Below are positions 1 to 6,884 of a stretch of 17,007 nt of DNA, in pieces. Where the stretch lies: NCBI GenBank assembly GCA_024691065.1, contig JAILOA010000367.1, positions 1 to 17,007 of the forward strand, in the 5' to 3' direction. Under the pieces are notes generated by a model that saw nothing but the letters and a program-made list of their open reading frames with translations, had not been told where the DNA came from and made no database searches. Origin of the DNA: Lachnospiraceae bacterium (GTDB lineage: Bacteria; Bacillota; Clostridia; Lachnospirales; Lachnospiraceae). Position numbers and translations under genes: made by a program. Within the stretch, counting starts at the first letter, position 1; each line of letters opens with the position of its first letter.

Positions 1-252
1 ATTGCTAAAAATAATCAGGTTATTTGTATATCGCATCTCGCGCAGATTGCGGCGATGGCGGATACGCATTTTCTGATTGAAAAGCAGAGTGACAATAAGA
101 AAACCACAACTAATATCAAGAAGTTAAATAAGACAGAGGAAATAAATGAACTCGCTAGAATTCTCGGTGGTGTCAGCATAACGGATGCGGTTATGGAAAG
201 CGCTGAGGAGATGAAGAAACTTGCGGATGAGAGTAAGAAGAAATTGAAGTAA
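1..252 (+). CDS. recN: DNA repair protein RecN, C-terminal end (partial)
   Basis: Open from the first base of the window, so only the last 83 residues are present (RecN is usually about 550-570 aa). RecN is an SMC-like ATPase that gathers and tethers double-strand break ends for recombination. The visible part is the end of the C-terminal ATPase lobe: a beta strand followed by SHLAQIAA, the switch-histidine segment typical of RecN, then ADTHFLIEK and the ELARILGG motif near the C-terminus. It ends in a Lys-rich tail, KKKLK. The tail and stop codon are repeated twice more downstream with an exact 69-bp period. In spore-forming Clostridia recN is often followed by spoIVB; here a convergent DHH gene follows instead. 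The identification is secure despite truncation. Confidence 0.93.
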   Translation: MAKNNQVICISHLAQIAAMADTHFLIEKQSDNKKTTTNIKKLNKTEEINELARILGGVSITDAVMESAEEMKKLADESKKKLK

Positions 253-423
253 ATAAAATCAGGCGTTAGGCGCCAAAATTTTAAAAATCTTGCTGATGAT
301 AGCAAGAAGAAATTGAAGTAAATAAAATCAGGCGTTAGGCGCCGAAATTTTAAAAATCTTCCGGATGAAAGCAAGAAAAAATTGAAGTAAATAAAATCAG
401 GCGTTAGGCGCCGAAATGATAAA
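220..423 (+). repeat. 69-bp tandem array spanning the recN stop codon (3 copies)
   Basis: Copies start at 220, 289 and 358 (exact 69-bp period). Copy 1 holds the last codons of recN, its TAA and about 36 bp of trailer; copies 2 and 3 repeat all of it with a few substitutions. The copied tails still read L-x-D-x-SKKKLK-stop. Because 69 is a multiple of three, the copies stay in frame with recN and stop-codon readthrough would add near-identical tail peptides. Each unit also has a short GGCG/CGCC inverted repeat. Confidence 0.95.
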
Positions 424-458
424 ATACCCATCAGATTATAATGTCAGATGGGTATTTT
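421..458. terminator. Bidirectional intrinsic terminator between recN and the DHH gene
   Basis: A perfect 12-bp stem (421-432 pairing with 447-458) with a 14-nt loop. The stem carries A-runs on its left and T-runs on its right, so it reads as a terminator on both strands. It lies just after the recN array, and after the DHH array when read on the minus strand. Confidence 0.8.
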
Positions 459-499
459 TATGTTTGGAATTGAAATTATCCATAATATTGAATTTTTAT

Positions 500-677
500 T
501 TCAGCAAAGCTTAAATTTCGGTAAATCAATAATTTCAGCAAAGCTTTAATTTCGGTAAATCATTAATTTCAGCAAAGCTTTAATTTCGGTAAATCATTAA
601 TTTCAACAAAGCTTTAATTTCGGTTGTTCTTTAAAAAAATTAAGATTAAATTTCAACAAAGCTTTAATTTCCGTTAA
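500..677 (-). repeat. 34-bp tandem array spanning the DHH gene stop codon (5 copies)
   Basis: Read on the plus strand, units beginning TTCA(G/A)CAAAGCTT start at 500, 534, 568, 602 and 652. The first four are spaced by exactly 34 bp and the last by 50 bp, because of a 16-bp A/T-rich insertion. The unit at 652 contains the real TAA of the minus-strand DHH gene (664-666) and its last two or three codons. The other units lie downstream of the gene in its own reading direction and each contains the equivalent TAA. Confidence 0.92.
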
Positions 678-1590
678 GCTTGGATATAATGGTCGGAAGT
701 TCGTTATCAACTATGTCATTACCCAGCTGGCAGGTGCCTGCATTTGCATGACCACCACCGCCATAAGTAAGGCAAAGTTCACCAATATTAACCTTTGAGC
801 TCTTATTAATAATGGACTTTCCAATCATAACAGCTGTATTTTGCTTCTTGAAGCCCCATGCCACATGAACTGACATTTCAATTTCAGGCCACAAAGCATA
901 CACCATAAATCTGTTTCCTGTGTAAATAATTTCTTCGTTTCTTAAATCTATAACGGCAACCTTGTCGTGAATTGTTGTAACTTTTTTAAGTTGCTCAACA
1001 AATAAATCCTGCTGCTCAAAATACATTTTCACGCGTTCCTTAACATCAGGTAATTCCAAAACTTCATCGATTTTATGGTCCATACAGAAATCGATAAGCT
1101 CCATCATAAGCTCATAGTTTGAAATCCTGAAATCGTGAAATCTTCCGAGCCCGGTTCTTGCATCCATGAGGAAATTCATAAGAACCCAATCCTTAGGATT
1201 CAGAATTTCATCCTTTGTAAAGTCCGCGCTGTCGCCCTTATCAACGGCAAGCATAATTTCCTCTGTTACGCGTTTAAATTTATCTTTGCCACCAAAATAA
1301 TCATAGACAACTCTTGCGGCAGACTTGGCCTGCCCGTCGATGATATATTTATCAGAATATTTCGCTACATTATTACGAACCAATTCACTTTCGTGATGGT
1401 CAAATATAAGACCGGCGCGTGGATCAAACGGAAGATTGGTTGTGATATCATTTTCGTTCAATTCGATTTTTCCATCTTGCACATCCTTAGGGTGAACAAA
1501 TTTTATATCATCAATCATATCCATTTCCTTTAAAAGCATAGCACAAACCAAACCATCAAAATCACTCCTGGTTACAAGCCTTTTTTTCAT
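664..1590 (-). CDS. DHH-family phosphoesterase (exopolyphosphatase-like)
   Basis: 308 aa. DHH phosphoesterases are Mn-dependent enzymes that hydrolyse phosphodiester or phosphoanhydride bonds in small nucleotides, oligoribonucleotides or polyphosphate. Motif I is SDFDG (residues 9-13), the signature Asp-His-His is at residues 64-66 in FDHHES, and a further acidic motif VDKGD is near residue 117. The C-terminal DHHA1-type domain ends in GGGGHANAG (from about residue 277), which binds the substrate phosphate. Length fits the short exopolyphosphatase-like branch. The start is supported by a GGAGG ribosome site 6 nt ahead. The true substrate (cyclic dinucleotide, nanoRNA or polyphosphate) cannot be told from sequence. 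The gene stands alone, converges on recN, and has a 5-copy repeat across its stop. Confidence 0.88.
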   Translation of the reverse strand: MKKRLVTRSDFDGLVCAMLLKEMDMIDDIKFVHPKDVQDGKIELNENDITTNLPFDPRAGLIFDHHESELVRNNVAKYSDKYIIDGQAKSAARVVYDYFGGKDKFKRVTEEIMLAVDKGDSADFTKDEILNPKDWVLMNFLMDARTGLGRFHDFRISNYELMMELIDFCMDHKIDEVLELPDVKERVKMYFEQQDLFVEQLKKVTTIHDKVAVIDLRNEEIIYTGNRFMVYALWPEIEMSVHVAWGFKKQNTAVMIGKSIINKSSKVNIGELCLTYGGGGHANAGTCQLGNDIVDNELPTIISKLNGN

Positions 1591-1849
1591 TATGTACCTC
1601 CAAAGATTTTAATATTTTTTAGAATCCCACTTACCCTGATTATACATATTATTTATAGCAGACAATATTTAGTCCGTTTCTAGACCAAGAATAATACTAA
1701 ATATAATTATACAAGATTTATTTTTTTTTACAATATAAACATTAAAAAAAAGAGAACAAAAAATATCTATATTTATAATTGTTTAACCAAATAATTATAA
1801 ATTAAAAGTAAAATTATGATAAATATTATAGCCTGTAAAAATATGAGAA
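1591..1849. other. AT-rich intergenic region with a 10-bp inverted repeat
   Basis: Between the DHH start and the lacI terminator I see no gene. Besides the candidate promoters there is a 10-bp inverted repeat (1771-1780 and 1793-1802) around a 12-nt spacer. It could be a binding site, but the A/T-only composition makes it weak. Confidence 0.4.
1706..1733 (-). promoter_or_regulatory. Candidate promoter for the DHH gene
   Basis: On the minus strand, TTGTAA (1728-1733) and a perfect TATAAT (1706-1711) are separated by 16 bp, about 115 bp ahead of the start codon. A second TATAAT nearer the gene (1639-1644) has a TTGTCT at 15-bp spacing (1660-1665). The region is very AT-rich, so chance matches are likely. 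Confidence 0.4.
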
Positions 1850-1881
1850 AAGAAAAAAGCAGACGTAATATCGCCTGCTTT
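1850..1881 (-). terminator. Intrinsic terminator of the lacI-family gene
   Basis: Read on the minus strand, AAAGCAGGCG pairs with CGTCTGCTTT (one G-T pair) around a 6-nt loop at 1856-1881, followed by a run of T. It lies 86 bp after the regulator's stop codon. Confidence 0.8.
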
Positions 1882-1966
1882 ATAGTAATGGTTGTCTATA
1901 TTAATAACTATTTTATGTTTTTATTTTGATGTATCGAAAACTGTTCTTTGATTATAATCAGTCATC

Positions 1967-3037
1967 TCAATAGCTATTCCAATCGTCCTCATCAAGATTG
2001 TGACAGCTGCTTCTGCAAATCAGCTTTCCTTCAAGCTCGATTCGTGTCACACTTTTATGTCCGCCTTTGAGACGGTCGGTAATCAGCTGGATTGCGAAAC
2101 GTCCCATTTCATCTCTCGGCAGTCTGACTGTGGTAAGCATCGGTTTTGTGAATTGGGCCTGATCAATGTCGTCGCTTGCTATAATTGATGGATTGTAGTG
2201 AAGCTTCTTGTATTTATTCAGACATTCAAGCATACCGATTGCGATTATGTCATTGGCACAGTAAATACCTGTCGGTGGATTTTCCATCTTTAAATATTTT
2301 CTCATGGCCTCATAGCCGTCCTTTTTGGAAGGCTGGGTTTCCAGGATATATTCAGGTTCGAGGTCAATTTTATTATCATGCAATACATTTATAAAACCTC
2401 TGTAACGGGCCTCGTTGTGGCAACTGCCGACGTATCCCAGGTTTACGTGACCGAGTTCTATAAGGTGGTTTACCGCTATTGTTGCGACCTTCTGACCGTC
2501 ACAGGTAACCTCATCAACCGTATAATTCGTTGAATTTCTATTTACCGAAACTATGCTGGAGTATTTTTTGGACCAGATTTGTAAGGCTCTTTTGTTACAT
2601 TTTCCAATGATAACAAGGCCGTCCGATTTGTCGCTGACTTCTTTGTGGGTGGCGTCAATCAGGCTTTCCAAGTCAATATTTTTGCATTTTTTATCGTCGG
2701 AAAAAACAGGCATATACCAAACCTGGGAGAGTACGCAATTATTTTTGTGGGTTTCACTTTCAATTACATGCAGAAGCTCACTGAAAAATGGATCGGTGTG
2801 AACGGCATCGGTTCTGGTCATCAGGACATTTATGCAAAATGTTTTCTCCGCTTCGGATGAAACGCCGAGCTTTAAATTGCGGGCGGCAAGGTTTGGAGTG
2901 TAATTCAAATCTATAGCTACCCGCCAGATACGGTTACGTACTTCAGGGGATTGGCATTTGTAATCCGGATTGTTTAATACTCTTGAGACCGTTGCCGGCG
3001 AAACACCGGACAACTCGGCTATTTTTTTGATAGACAT
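1967..3037 (-). CDS. LacI/GalR-family transcriptional regulator
   Basis: 356 aa. Cytoplasmic dimeric repressor type: an N-terminal helix-turn-helix (about residues 3-25, IKKIAELSGVSPATVSRVLN) and hinge helix (NLAARNLKLG), followed by a periplasmic-binding-protein-like sugar-sensing domain to the C-terminus. Typical late motifs are present: CANDIIAIGML, SDDIDQAQF and LPRDEMGRFAI. The start is well supported by AAGGAG (3044-3049) 6 nt ahead. It is divergent from the rhamnulokinase gene, with two identical-core palindromes in the gap, so control of that gene and of itself is likely. The effector sugar is unknown; rhamnulose or another deoxysugar is an inference from position only. No repeat spans its stop, unlike most neighbours, but a tandem array precedes its start. 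Confidence 0.9.
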   Translation of the reverse strand: MSIKKIAELSGVSPATVSRVLNNPDYKCQSPEVRNRIWRVAIDLNYTPNLAARNLKLGVSSEAEKTFCINVLMTRTDAVHTDPFFSELLHVIESETHKNNCVLSQVWYMPVFSDDKKCKNIDLESLIDATHKEVSDKSDGLVIIGKCNKRALQIWSKKYSSIVSVNRNSTNYTVDEVTCDGQKVATIAVNHLIELGHVNLGYVGSCHNEARYRGFINVLHDNKIDLEPEYILETQPSKKDGYEAMRKYLKMENPPTGIYCANDIIAIGMLECLNKYKKLHYNPSIIASDDIDQAQFTKPMLTTVRLPRDEMGRFAIQLITDRLKGGHKSVTRIELEGKLICRSSCHNLDEDDWNSY

Positions 3038-3058
3038 AGCAGGCTCCTTTTATCATCT

Positions 3059-3214
3059 TTTTCATTTAATCACTAACATTTTTTATTAGCTTTTTTCTTA
3101 ATCACTAGCATTTTTCAATTAGTTTTTTTCATTTAATCACTAACATTTTTTATTAGCTTTTTTTCTTAATCACTAACATTTTTCAATTAGTTTTTTTCAT
3201 TTAATCACTAACAT
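3059..3214. repeat. 67/68-bp tandem array in the lacI 5' leader
   Basis: A compound unit starting CATTTAATCACTAACAT occurs at 3063, 3130 and 3198. Inside it the core TTAATCACTA(A/G)CAT occurs five times, at 3066, 3098, 3133, 3166 and 3201 (spacing 32-35 bp), with T-rich linkers of two alternating kinds. On the regulator's strand the core reads ATG(T/C)TAGTGATTAA. The array begins about 20 bp from the lacI start codon, so it is probably in its leader or promoter. Confidence 0.92.
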
Positions 3215-3251
3215 ACTTTATCATATAGCAGGGATAAATAAAGAATAATGA

Positions 3252-3267
3252 TTGAAAACGTTTTCAA
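3252..3267. promoter_or_regulatory. LacI-family/CcpA-type operator, lacI-proximal
   Basis: A perfect 16-bp palindrome, TTGAAAACGTTTTCAA, with the central CG typical of LacI-family operators. It also fits the catabolite-responsive element (cre) consensus. It has the same core as the second site 205 bp away. Confidence 0.8.
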
Positions 3268-3455
3268 ATGTGCCGAGCCTTATAAATAAAGATTTGTAAG
3301 CATAGGTAGTATATCACGGATTCTGTAAAGTGAAAAGGGTAAATTGTAATAATGATAAGTTGTCATACCTTAGTTTGTGATATGGATTATATATAAATCA
3401 AAGAAATACAAGGTTTGCGCGGTTTTGTTGGTGGAGTGCAGGACTACTGATTAAT

Positions 3456-3473
3456 TTTGAAAACGTTTTCAAA
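3456..3473. promoter_or_regulatory. LacI-family/CcpA-type operator, rhaB-proximal
   Basis: A perfect 18-bp palindrome, TTTGAAAACGTTTTCAAA, whose central 16 bp equal the site at 3252-3267. It lies 25 bp upstream of the candidate rhaB -35 box. It may bind the divergent regulator, CcpA, or both. Confidence 0.82.
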
Positions 3474-3498
3474 CAGATACACTTTAATAATATTTACC

Positions 3499-3527
3499 TT
3501 TACAAAATTGGCTAAAAGCCCTATTAT
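3499..3527 (+). promoter_or_regulatory. Candidate promoter of the rhamnulokinase gene
   Basis: TTTACA (3499-3504) and TATTAT (3522-3527) with the ideal 17-bp spacer. Predicted start of transcription is near 3534, giving a leader of about 95 nt. Confidence 0.6.
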
Positions 3528-3553
3528 ATTATAGGAGTTTTTTTGGTTTATAG

Positions 3554-3592
3554 GGTTTACGAAACCGGTGTGTGCCGGTTTAAGTTTTTAGG
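3554..3592 (+). promoter_or_regulatory. Leader hairpin with competing alternative fold (possible attenuator)
   Basis: AAACCGG (3562-3568) pairs with CCGGTTT (3575-3581) around a 6-nt loop and is followed by a T-rich stretch, like a weak terminator. GGTTT at 3554-3558 can instead pair with AAACC at 3562-3566, destroying that stem. The arrangement is visible; the regulatory role is inferred. Confidence 0.4.
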
Positions 3593-3627
3593 TGATCCCG
3601 TTTAACAATACATTATGGGGGAATATA

Positions 3628-5190
3628 ATGAAATATCAAAACGTAATCGCATTTGATTTGGGAGCAAGCAGCGGACGCGGAATTATGGGAGAGTTTGACG
3701 GGGAAAAGCTTTCATTATCAGAGGTTCATAGATTTGTGCACAACTTTTCGCTGGTAAATAACCATGCTTATTGGGATACATTGTATCTTTTCGATTCCAT
3801 GAAGGAGGCCCTGCAGAAGGCACCGGGCGAGATAAGCTCGATTGGATTTGATACCTGGGGCGTGGATATTGCTCTTATAGATAAGCAGGGGAATCCCGTT
3901 GGTTTCCCGATGAGCTACAGAGACAGTGCTTTAAATGATGACAATATGAATGAAGCCCTGGCAGAGATTGCGAAGGCCTGCAAGGTTGGAGATGAATTGG
4001 TAAATGTAGCGCTCGCCGGAGATGCAGCAAGTGCAGGAGCCAACAGCGGTAGCAACGCAGATCTCACAGCGCTCGGCGAGAAAATTGCATTTAACAAAAC
4101 AGGAATCGCATCCCTTGCTTACAATACATTGTATAAGTTATATTATCTTAAAAAGGTAATGCCTTACCAGCTTGAAAATGCAGATAAGATGCTCTTTATG
4201 CCAAACTTTTTTGAATATTTGTTCAGCGGCGAGGTACATAATGAGTATTCGATTGCATCTACTTCGGAATGCTATGATATGTTCAATTATTGTTGGAATA
4301 AGGATATCATAAATGCGCTCGGATTTCCTGAGAGAATATTTACAAATGTTGATTTCGCGGGCAAAAATCTCGGTAATATCAGGGCTGATATTGCTGAATT
4401 TACCGGCAAGAAGAGCGTAAATGTAATATCTGTCTCAGGTCACGATACAGCTTGCGCATGTGCCGCAGTTCCTGCAACAGAAGAAAATTTCACCTTCCTT
4501 TCAAGCGGGACCTGGTCGCTCATAGGTATCTCTTCAAAGAAGCCTTTGACCGGAGATAACATTATAAGAGACAAGATTTCAAATGAAGGAACCTATGATG
4601 GCGGTTACAGACCAACCGTAAATATAATTGGTCTTTGGATTATACAGGAGCTCAGGCGTAATTTTAAGTCTGAGGGTAAGGATTATTCATTTGCCGAGAT
4701 GGCTGAAATGGCCGAAAAAGTCGGGGTTAGCGCTTCATTTATAATTCCTGATGACTTTATGCTTGCGGGCAATTACCCTGAGAAAATCAGAAATTATTGC
4801 AAGGAGACGGGTCAGAAGGTTCCTGAGAACGATGCAGAGCTTGTTTCATGCGTGCTTACGAGCCTTGCGCTTCGTTACAGACAGGTTTATGAGACATTCA
4901 AGCCTTATATTACCTGGGAAGAGAAGCTTTATATCGTTGGTGGCGGCGTGAACAACAAGGTGCTTTGTCAGTTCACTGCAAATTCACTTGGAATCCCTGT
5001 AATTACAGGCGCCGGCGAGGCTACGGCAGTTGGAAATGTTATGCAGCAGCTGAAAGCAATCGGTGAATTTAACACGGCTGAGGAGAAGTGCGATATACTT
5101 GCTAAATCCTTTGAAACCAATGTGTATGAGCCACGCGACAGAGAGGCCTGGGATGAGGCTTACACAAAATTCCTGAAACTTCAGGGGTAG
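3628..5190 (+). CDS. rhaB: Rhamnulokinase (FGGY-family sugar kinase)
   Basis: 520 aa; phosphorylates L-rhamnulose with ATP to rhamnulose 1-phosphate in the cytoplasm. FGGY-fold marks in order: DLGASSGR (from Asp10), FDTWGVD (from residue 74, characteristic of rhamnulokinases), YRDS (97-100), NTLYKL, SGHDTA with the probable catalytic base Asp273, SSGTWSLIG, and the late GGGVNN phosphate-binding loop. The ATG at 3628 is preferred over the in-frame GTG 36 bp earlier because GGGGGAA lies just ahead of it. The family is usually about 470-490 aa; the excess is roughly 36 residues of Ala/Gly/Asn/Ser-rich sequence between YRDS and KTGI (about residues 115-150). No rhamnose isomerase, aldolase or transporter is in the window. 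Related pentulose or fuculose kinases are a less likely alternative. Confidence 0.9.
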   Translation: MKYQNVIAFDLGASSGRGIMGEFDGEKLSLSEVHRFVHNFSLVNNHAYWDTLYLFDSMKEALQKAPGEISSIGFDTWGVDIALIDKQGNPVGFPMSYRDSALNDDNMNEALAEIAKACKVGDELVNVALAGDAASAGANSGSNADLTALGEKIAFNKTGIASLAYNTLYKLYYLKKVMPYQLENADKMLFMPNFFEYLFSGEVHNEYSIASTSECYDMFNYCWNKDIINALGFPERIFTNVDFAGKNLGNIRADIAEFTGKKSVNVISVSGHDTACACAAVPATEENFTFLSSGTWSLIGISSKKPLTGDNIIRDKISNEGTYDGGYRPTVNIIGLWIIQELRRNFKSEGKDYSFAEMAEMAEKVGVSASFIIPDDFMLAGNYPEKIRNYCKETGQKVPENDAELVSCVLTSLALRYRQVYETFKPYITWEEKLYIVGGGVNNKVLCQFTANSLGIPVITGAGEATAVGNVMQQLKAIGEFNTAEEKCDILAKSFETNVYEPRDREAWDEAYTKFLKLQG

Positions 5191-5393
5191 GGGTTATATC
5201 TATTCATCTGATATTTACCTGTAAAGGGTGAAAAAAGTCAGATAAATCAAGATAAGACGGAAATTATCTGATGTTAGTCCCTCTGTGGATGGTGGATTAT
5301 TTCAGATAAGTTCAGATAAAAGGCAAAGATATTATTAAAAAGCAGAGTTATTAATACTATGCAAAGTAATAATACTAAGAAATAATAAAAACA
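5191..5393. other. Intergenic region with a cluster of CAGATAA motifs
   Basis: CAGATAA occurs at 5239, 5303 and 5313 on the plus strand (the last two as tandem 10-mers TTCAGATAA), and inverted as TTATCTG at 5264. The 5238-5245 and 5264-5271 copies form an 8-bp inverted repeat without a T-run, so it is not a convincing terminator. No gene is seen. Confidence 0.5.
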
Positions 5394-5414
5394 ATGCTAA
5401 AATCGGAGGTTATT

Positions 5415-6605
5415 ATGATTGCAAAAAAAATGGTAAGTTACGTTGAAGGAAGCTCAGTTATAAGAGCAATGTTTGAAGAAGGAAAGATTATGGCACAGAA
5501 GTTTGGAGCTGAGAATGTATATGACTTCAGTCTCGGAAACCCAAGCGTGGAGCCACCTGTAAAGGTTAAGGAGTCCATTATAAATGTGCTTCAGAGCGAG
5601 AAACCTAATTTCGTACATGGTTATATGAATAACTCAGGTTATGAGTCGGTACGTGAAAAAATTGCAAAACATTTGAATGATACTTTCGGAACAAATTTCG
5701 GTGTTAAGAATATACTCATGACAGTAGGTGCAGCCGGCGGCTTAAATGTAATCTTAAAGGCGCTTATTGATCCGGGTGATGAGGTAGTTGTTATCGCACC
5801 TTATTTTGTAGAATACAATAATTATATTGCAAATTATGAGGGAACGGTTGTTAAGGTAAATCCAAACCCACCGACATTCCTTCCAAACCTTGAGGAGATG
5901 GAGAAGAAGATTACAGCCCGTACAAAAGCAGTTATTATCAATACTCCGAACAATCCTACAGGTGTTATTTACAGCGAGGAAGTTTTGAAGCAGATGGCTG
6001 AGGTCCTCGGTAAGAAGCAGAAGGAATACGGAAGCAGCATTTATCTGATCGCTGATGAGCCTTACAGAGAGCTTGCTTTCGATGGTGCAGAGGTTCCTTA
6101 TCTTACAAAGATTTATGACAATACAATCGTTGGATATTCATACAGTAAGTCACTTTCGCTTCCGGGCGAGCGTATCGGATATCTTGTAATGCCTGATGAG
6201 CTTGATGATGCTGAAAATATTCAGGCAGCAGCAAATATAGCGAACAGAATTTTAGGTTTCGTAAATGCTCCGTCCCTTATGCAGCTTGCGGTTGCTGAGT
6301 GTGTAGATGAGAAGACCAATATCGAAGCTTATGATGCAAACAGAAAGCTTTTATACAATTCACTTACAGAGATGGGATTTGAGGTTGTAAAGCCGGAAGG
6401 TGCATTTTACTTATGGATGAAGGCTTGCGAAGAGGATGATAAGGCATTTGCCGCAAAGGCTAAGGAGTTTAATCTCCTGCTTGTACCGGGATCTTCATTT
6501 GCAGGACCTGGTTATGTGAGAATCGCTTACTGCGTATCTTATGATATGATTGAAAGAAGTCTGGCAGCATTTAAGAAGCTCGCAGATGCTTATAATCTTA
6601 AATAA
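5415..6605 (+). CDS. PLP-dependent class I/II aminotransferase (aspartate aminotransferase-like)
   Basis: 396 aa; a fold-type I pyridoxal-phosphate enzyme transferring amino groups between amino and keto acids. Key residues are in place: NTPNNPTG (cofactor-binding Asn, from residue 176), ADEPYREL with Asp214 holding the pyridine nitrogen and Tyr217, the Schiff-base lysine Lys245 in SYSKSLSLPGERIGY, and the substrate-carboxylate arginine Arg369 in GYVRIAY. The ATG at 5415 is chosen over an ATG 21 bp earlier because GGAGG (5405-5409) sits 5 nt ahead of it. It is followed, on the same strand, by a second aminotransferase. Substrate cannot be fixed; aspartate or an aromatic/branched amino acid is possible. 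Its stop codon lies in a 4-copy 47-bp repeat. Confidence 0.9.
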   Translation: MIAKKMVSYVEGSSVIRAMFEEGKIMAQKFGAENVYDFSLGNPSVEPPVKVKESIINVLQSEKPNFVHGYMNNSGYESVREKIAKHLNDTFGTNFGVKNILMTVGAAGGLNVILKALIDPGDEVVVIAPYFVEYNNYIANYEGTVVKVNPNPPTFLPNLEEMEKKITARTKAVIINTPNNPTGVIYSEEVLKQMAEVLGKKQKEYGSSIYLIADEPYRELAFDGAEVPYLTKIYDNTIVGYSYSKSLSLPGERIGYLVMPDELDDAENIQAAANIANRILGFVNAPSLMQLAVAECVDEKTNIEAYDANRKLLYNSLTEMGFEVVKPEGAFYLWMKACEEDDKAFAAKAKEFNLLLVPGSSFAGPGYVRIAYCVSYDMIERSLAAFKKLADAYNLK

Positions 6606-6746
6606 GTTTAGCTGCATTTAAGAAGTTTGCGGATGCTTATAACCTTAAATAAATCCAGTCGGATTTAAGAAGCTTGCAGATGCTTATAACCTTAAATAAA
6701 TCCGGTCGGATTTAAGAAGCTTGCGGATGCTTATAACCTTAAATAA
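6570..6746 (+). repeat. 47-bp tandem array spanning the aminotransferase stop codon (4 copies)
   Basis: Copies start at 6570, 6617, 6664 and 6711 (exact 47-bp period). Each encodes FKK(L/F)ADAYNLK followed by TAA. Copies 3 and 4 encode exactly the same peptide as the gene although they differ from it by two or three synonymous bases. Copies 2-4 resemble each other more than the genuine gene end. The period is not a multiple of three, so readthrough would not stay in frame. Confidence 0.95.
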
Positions 6747-6827
6747 TTATAAGTTCTTAAAACAGATGATTATTTCAAAAAAACAAACAAATCTAAAGCT
6801 TTAACAGATAATGGTTTGGATGAATGT

Positions 6828-6856
6828 AAATCAATTAAATCATAAAATATTGATTT
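6828..6856 (+). other. 8-bp inverted repeat in the hisC leader
   Basis: AAATCAAT and ATTGATTT with a 13-nt spacer, ending about 28 bp before the hisC start codon. It could form a leader hairpin. It is A/T-rich and may be chance. Confidence 0.35.
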
Positions 6857-6884
6857 CAAATTGATAATAAAAAGGAAAATTATT

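Noticed and set aside
15..431. 138-codon minus-strand reading frame over the recN tail with three repeated peptide blocks
   Set aside because: It is antisense to recN and its repeats simply mirror the 69-bp array; there is no ribosome site or family match.
5238..5271. intrinsic terminator after rhaB
   Set aside because: The 8-bp A/T-rich stem has an 18-nt loop and no T-run.
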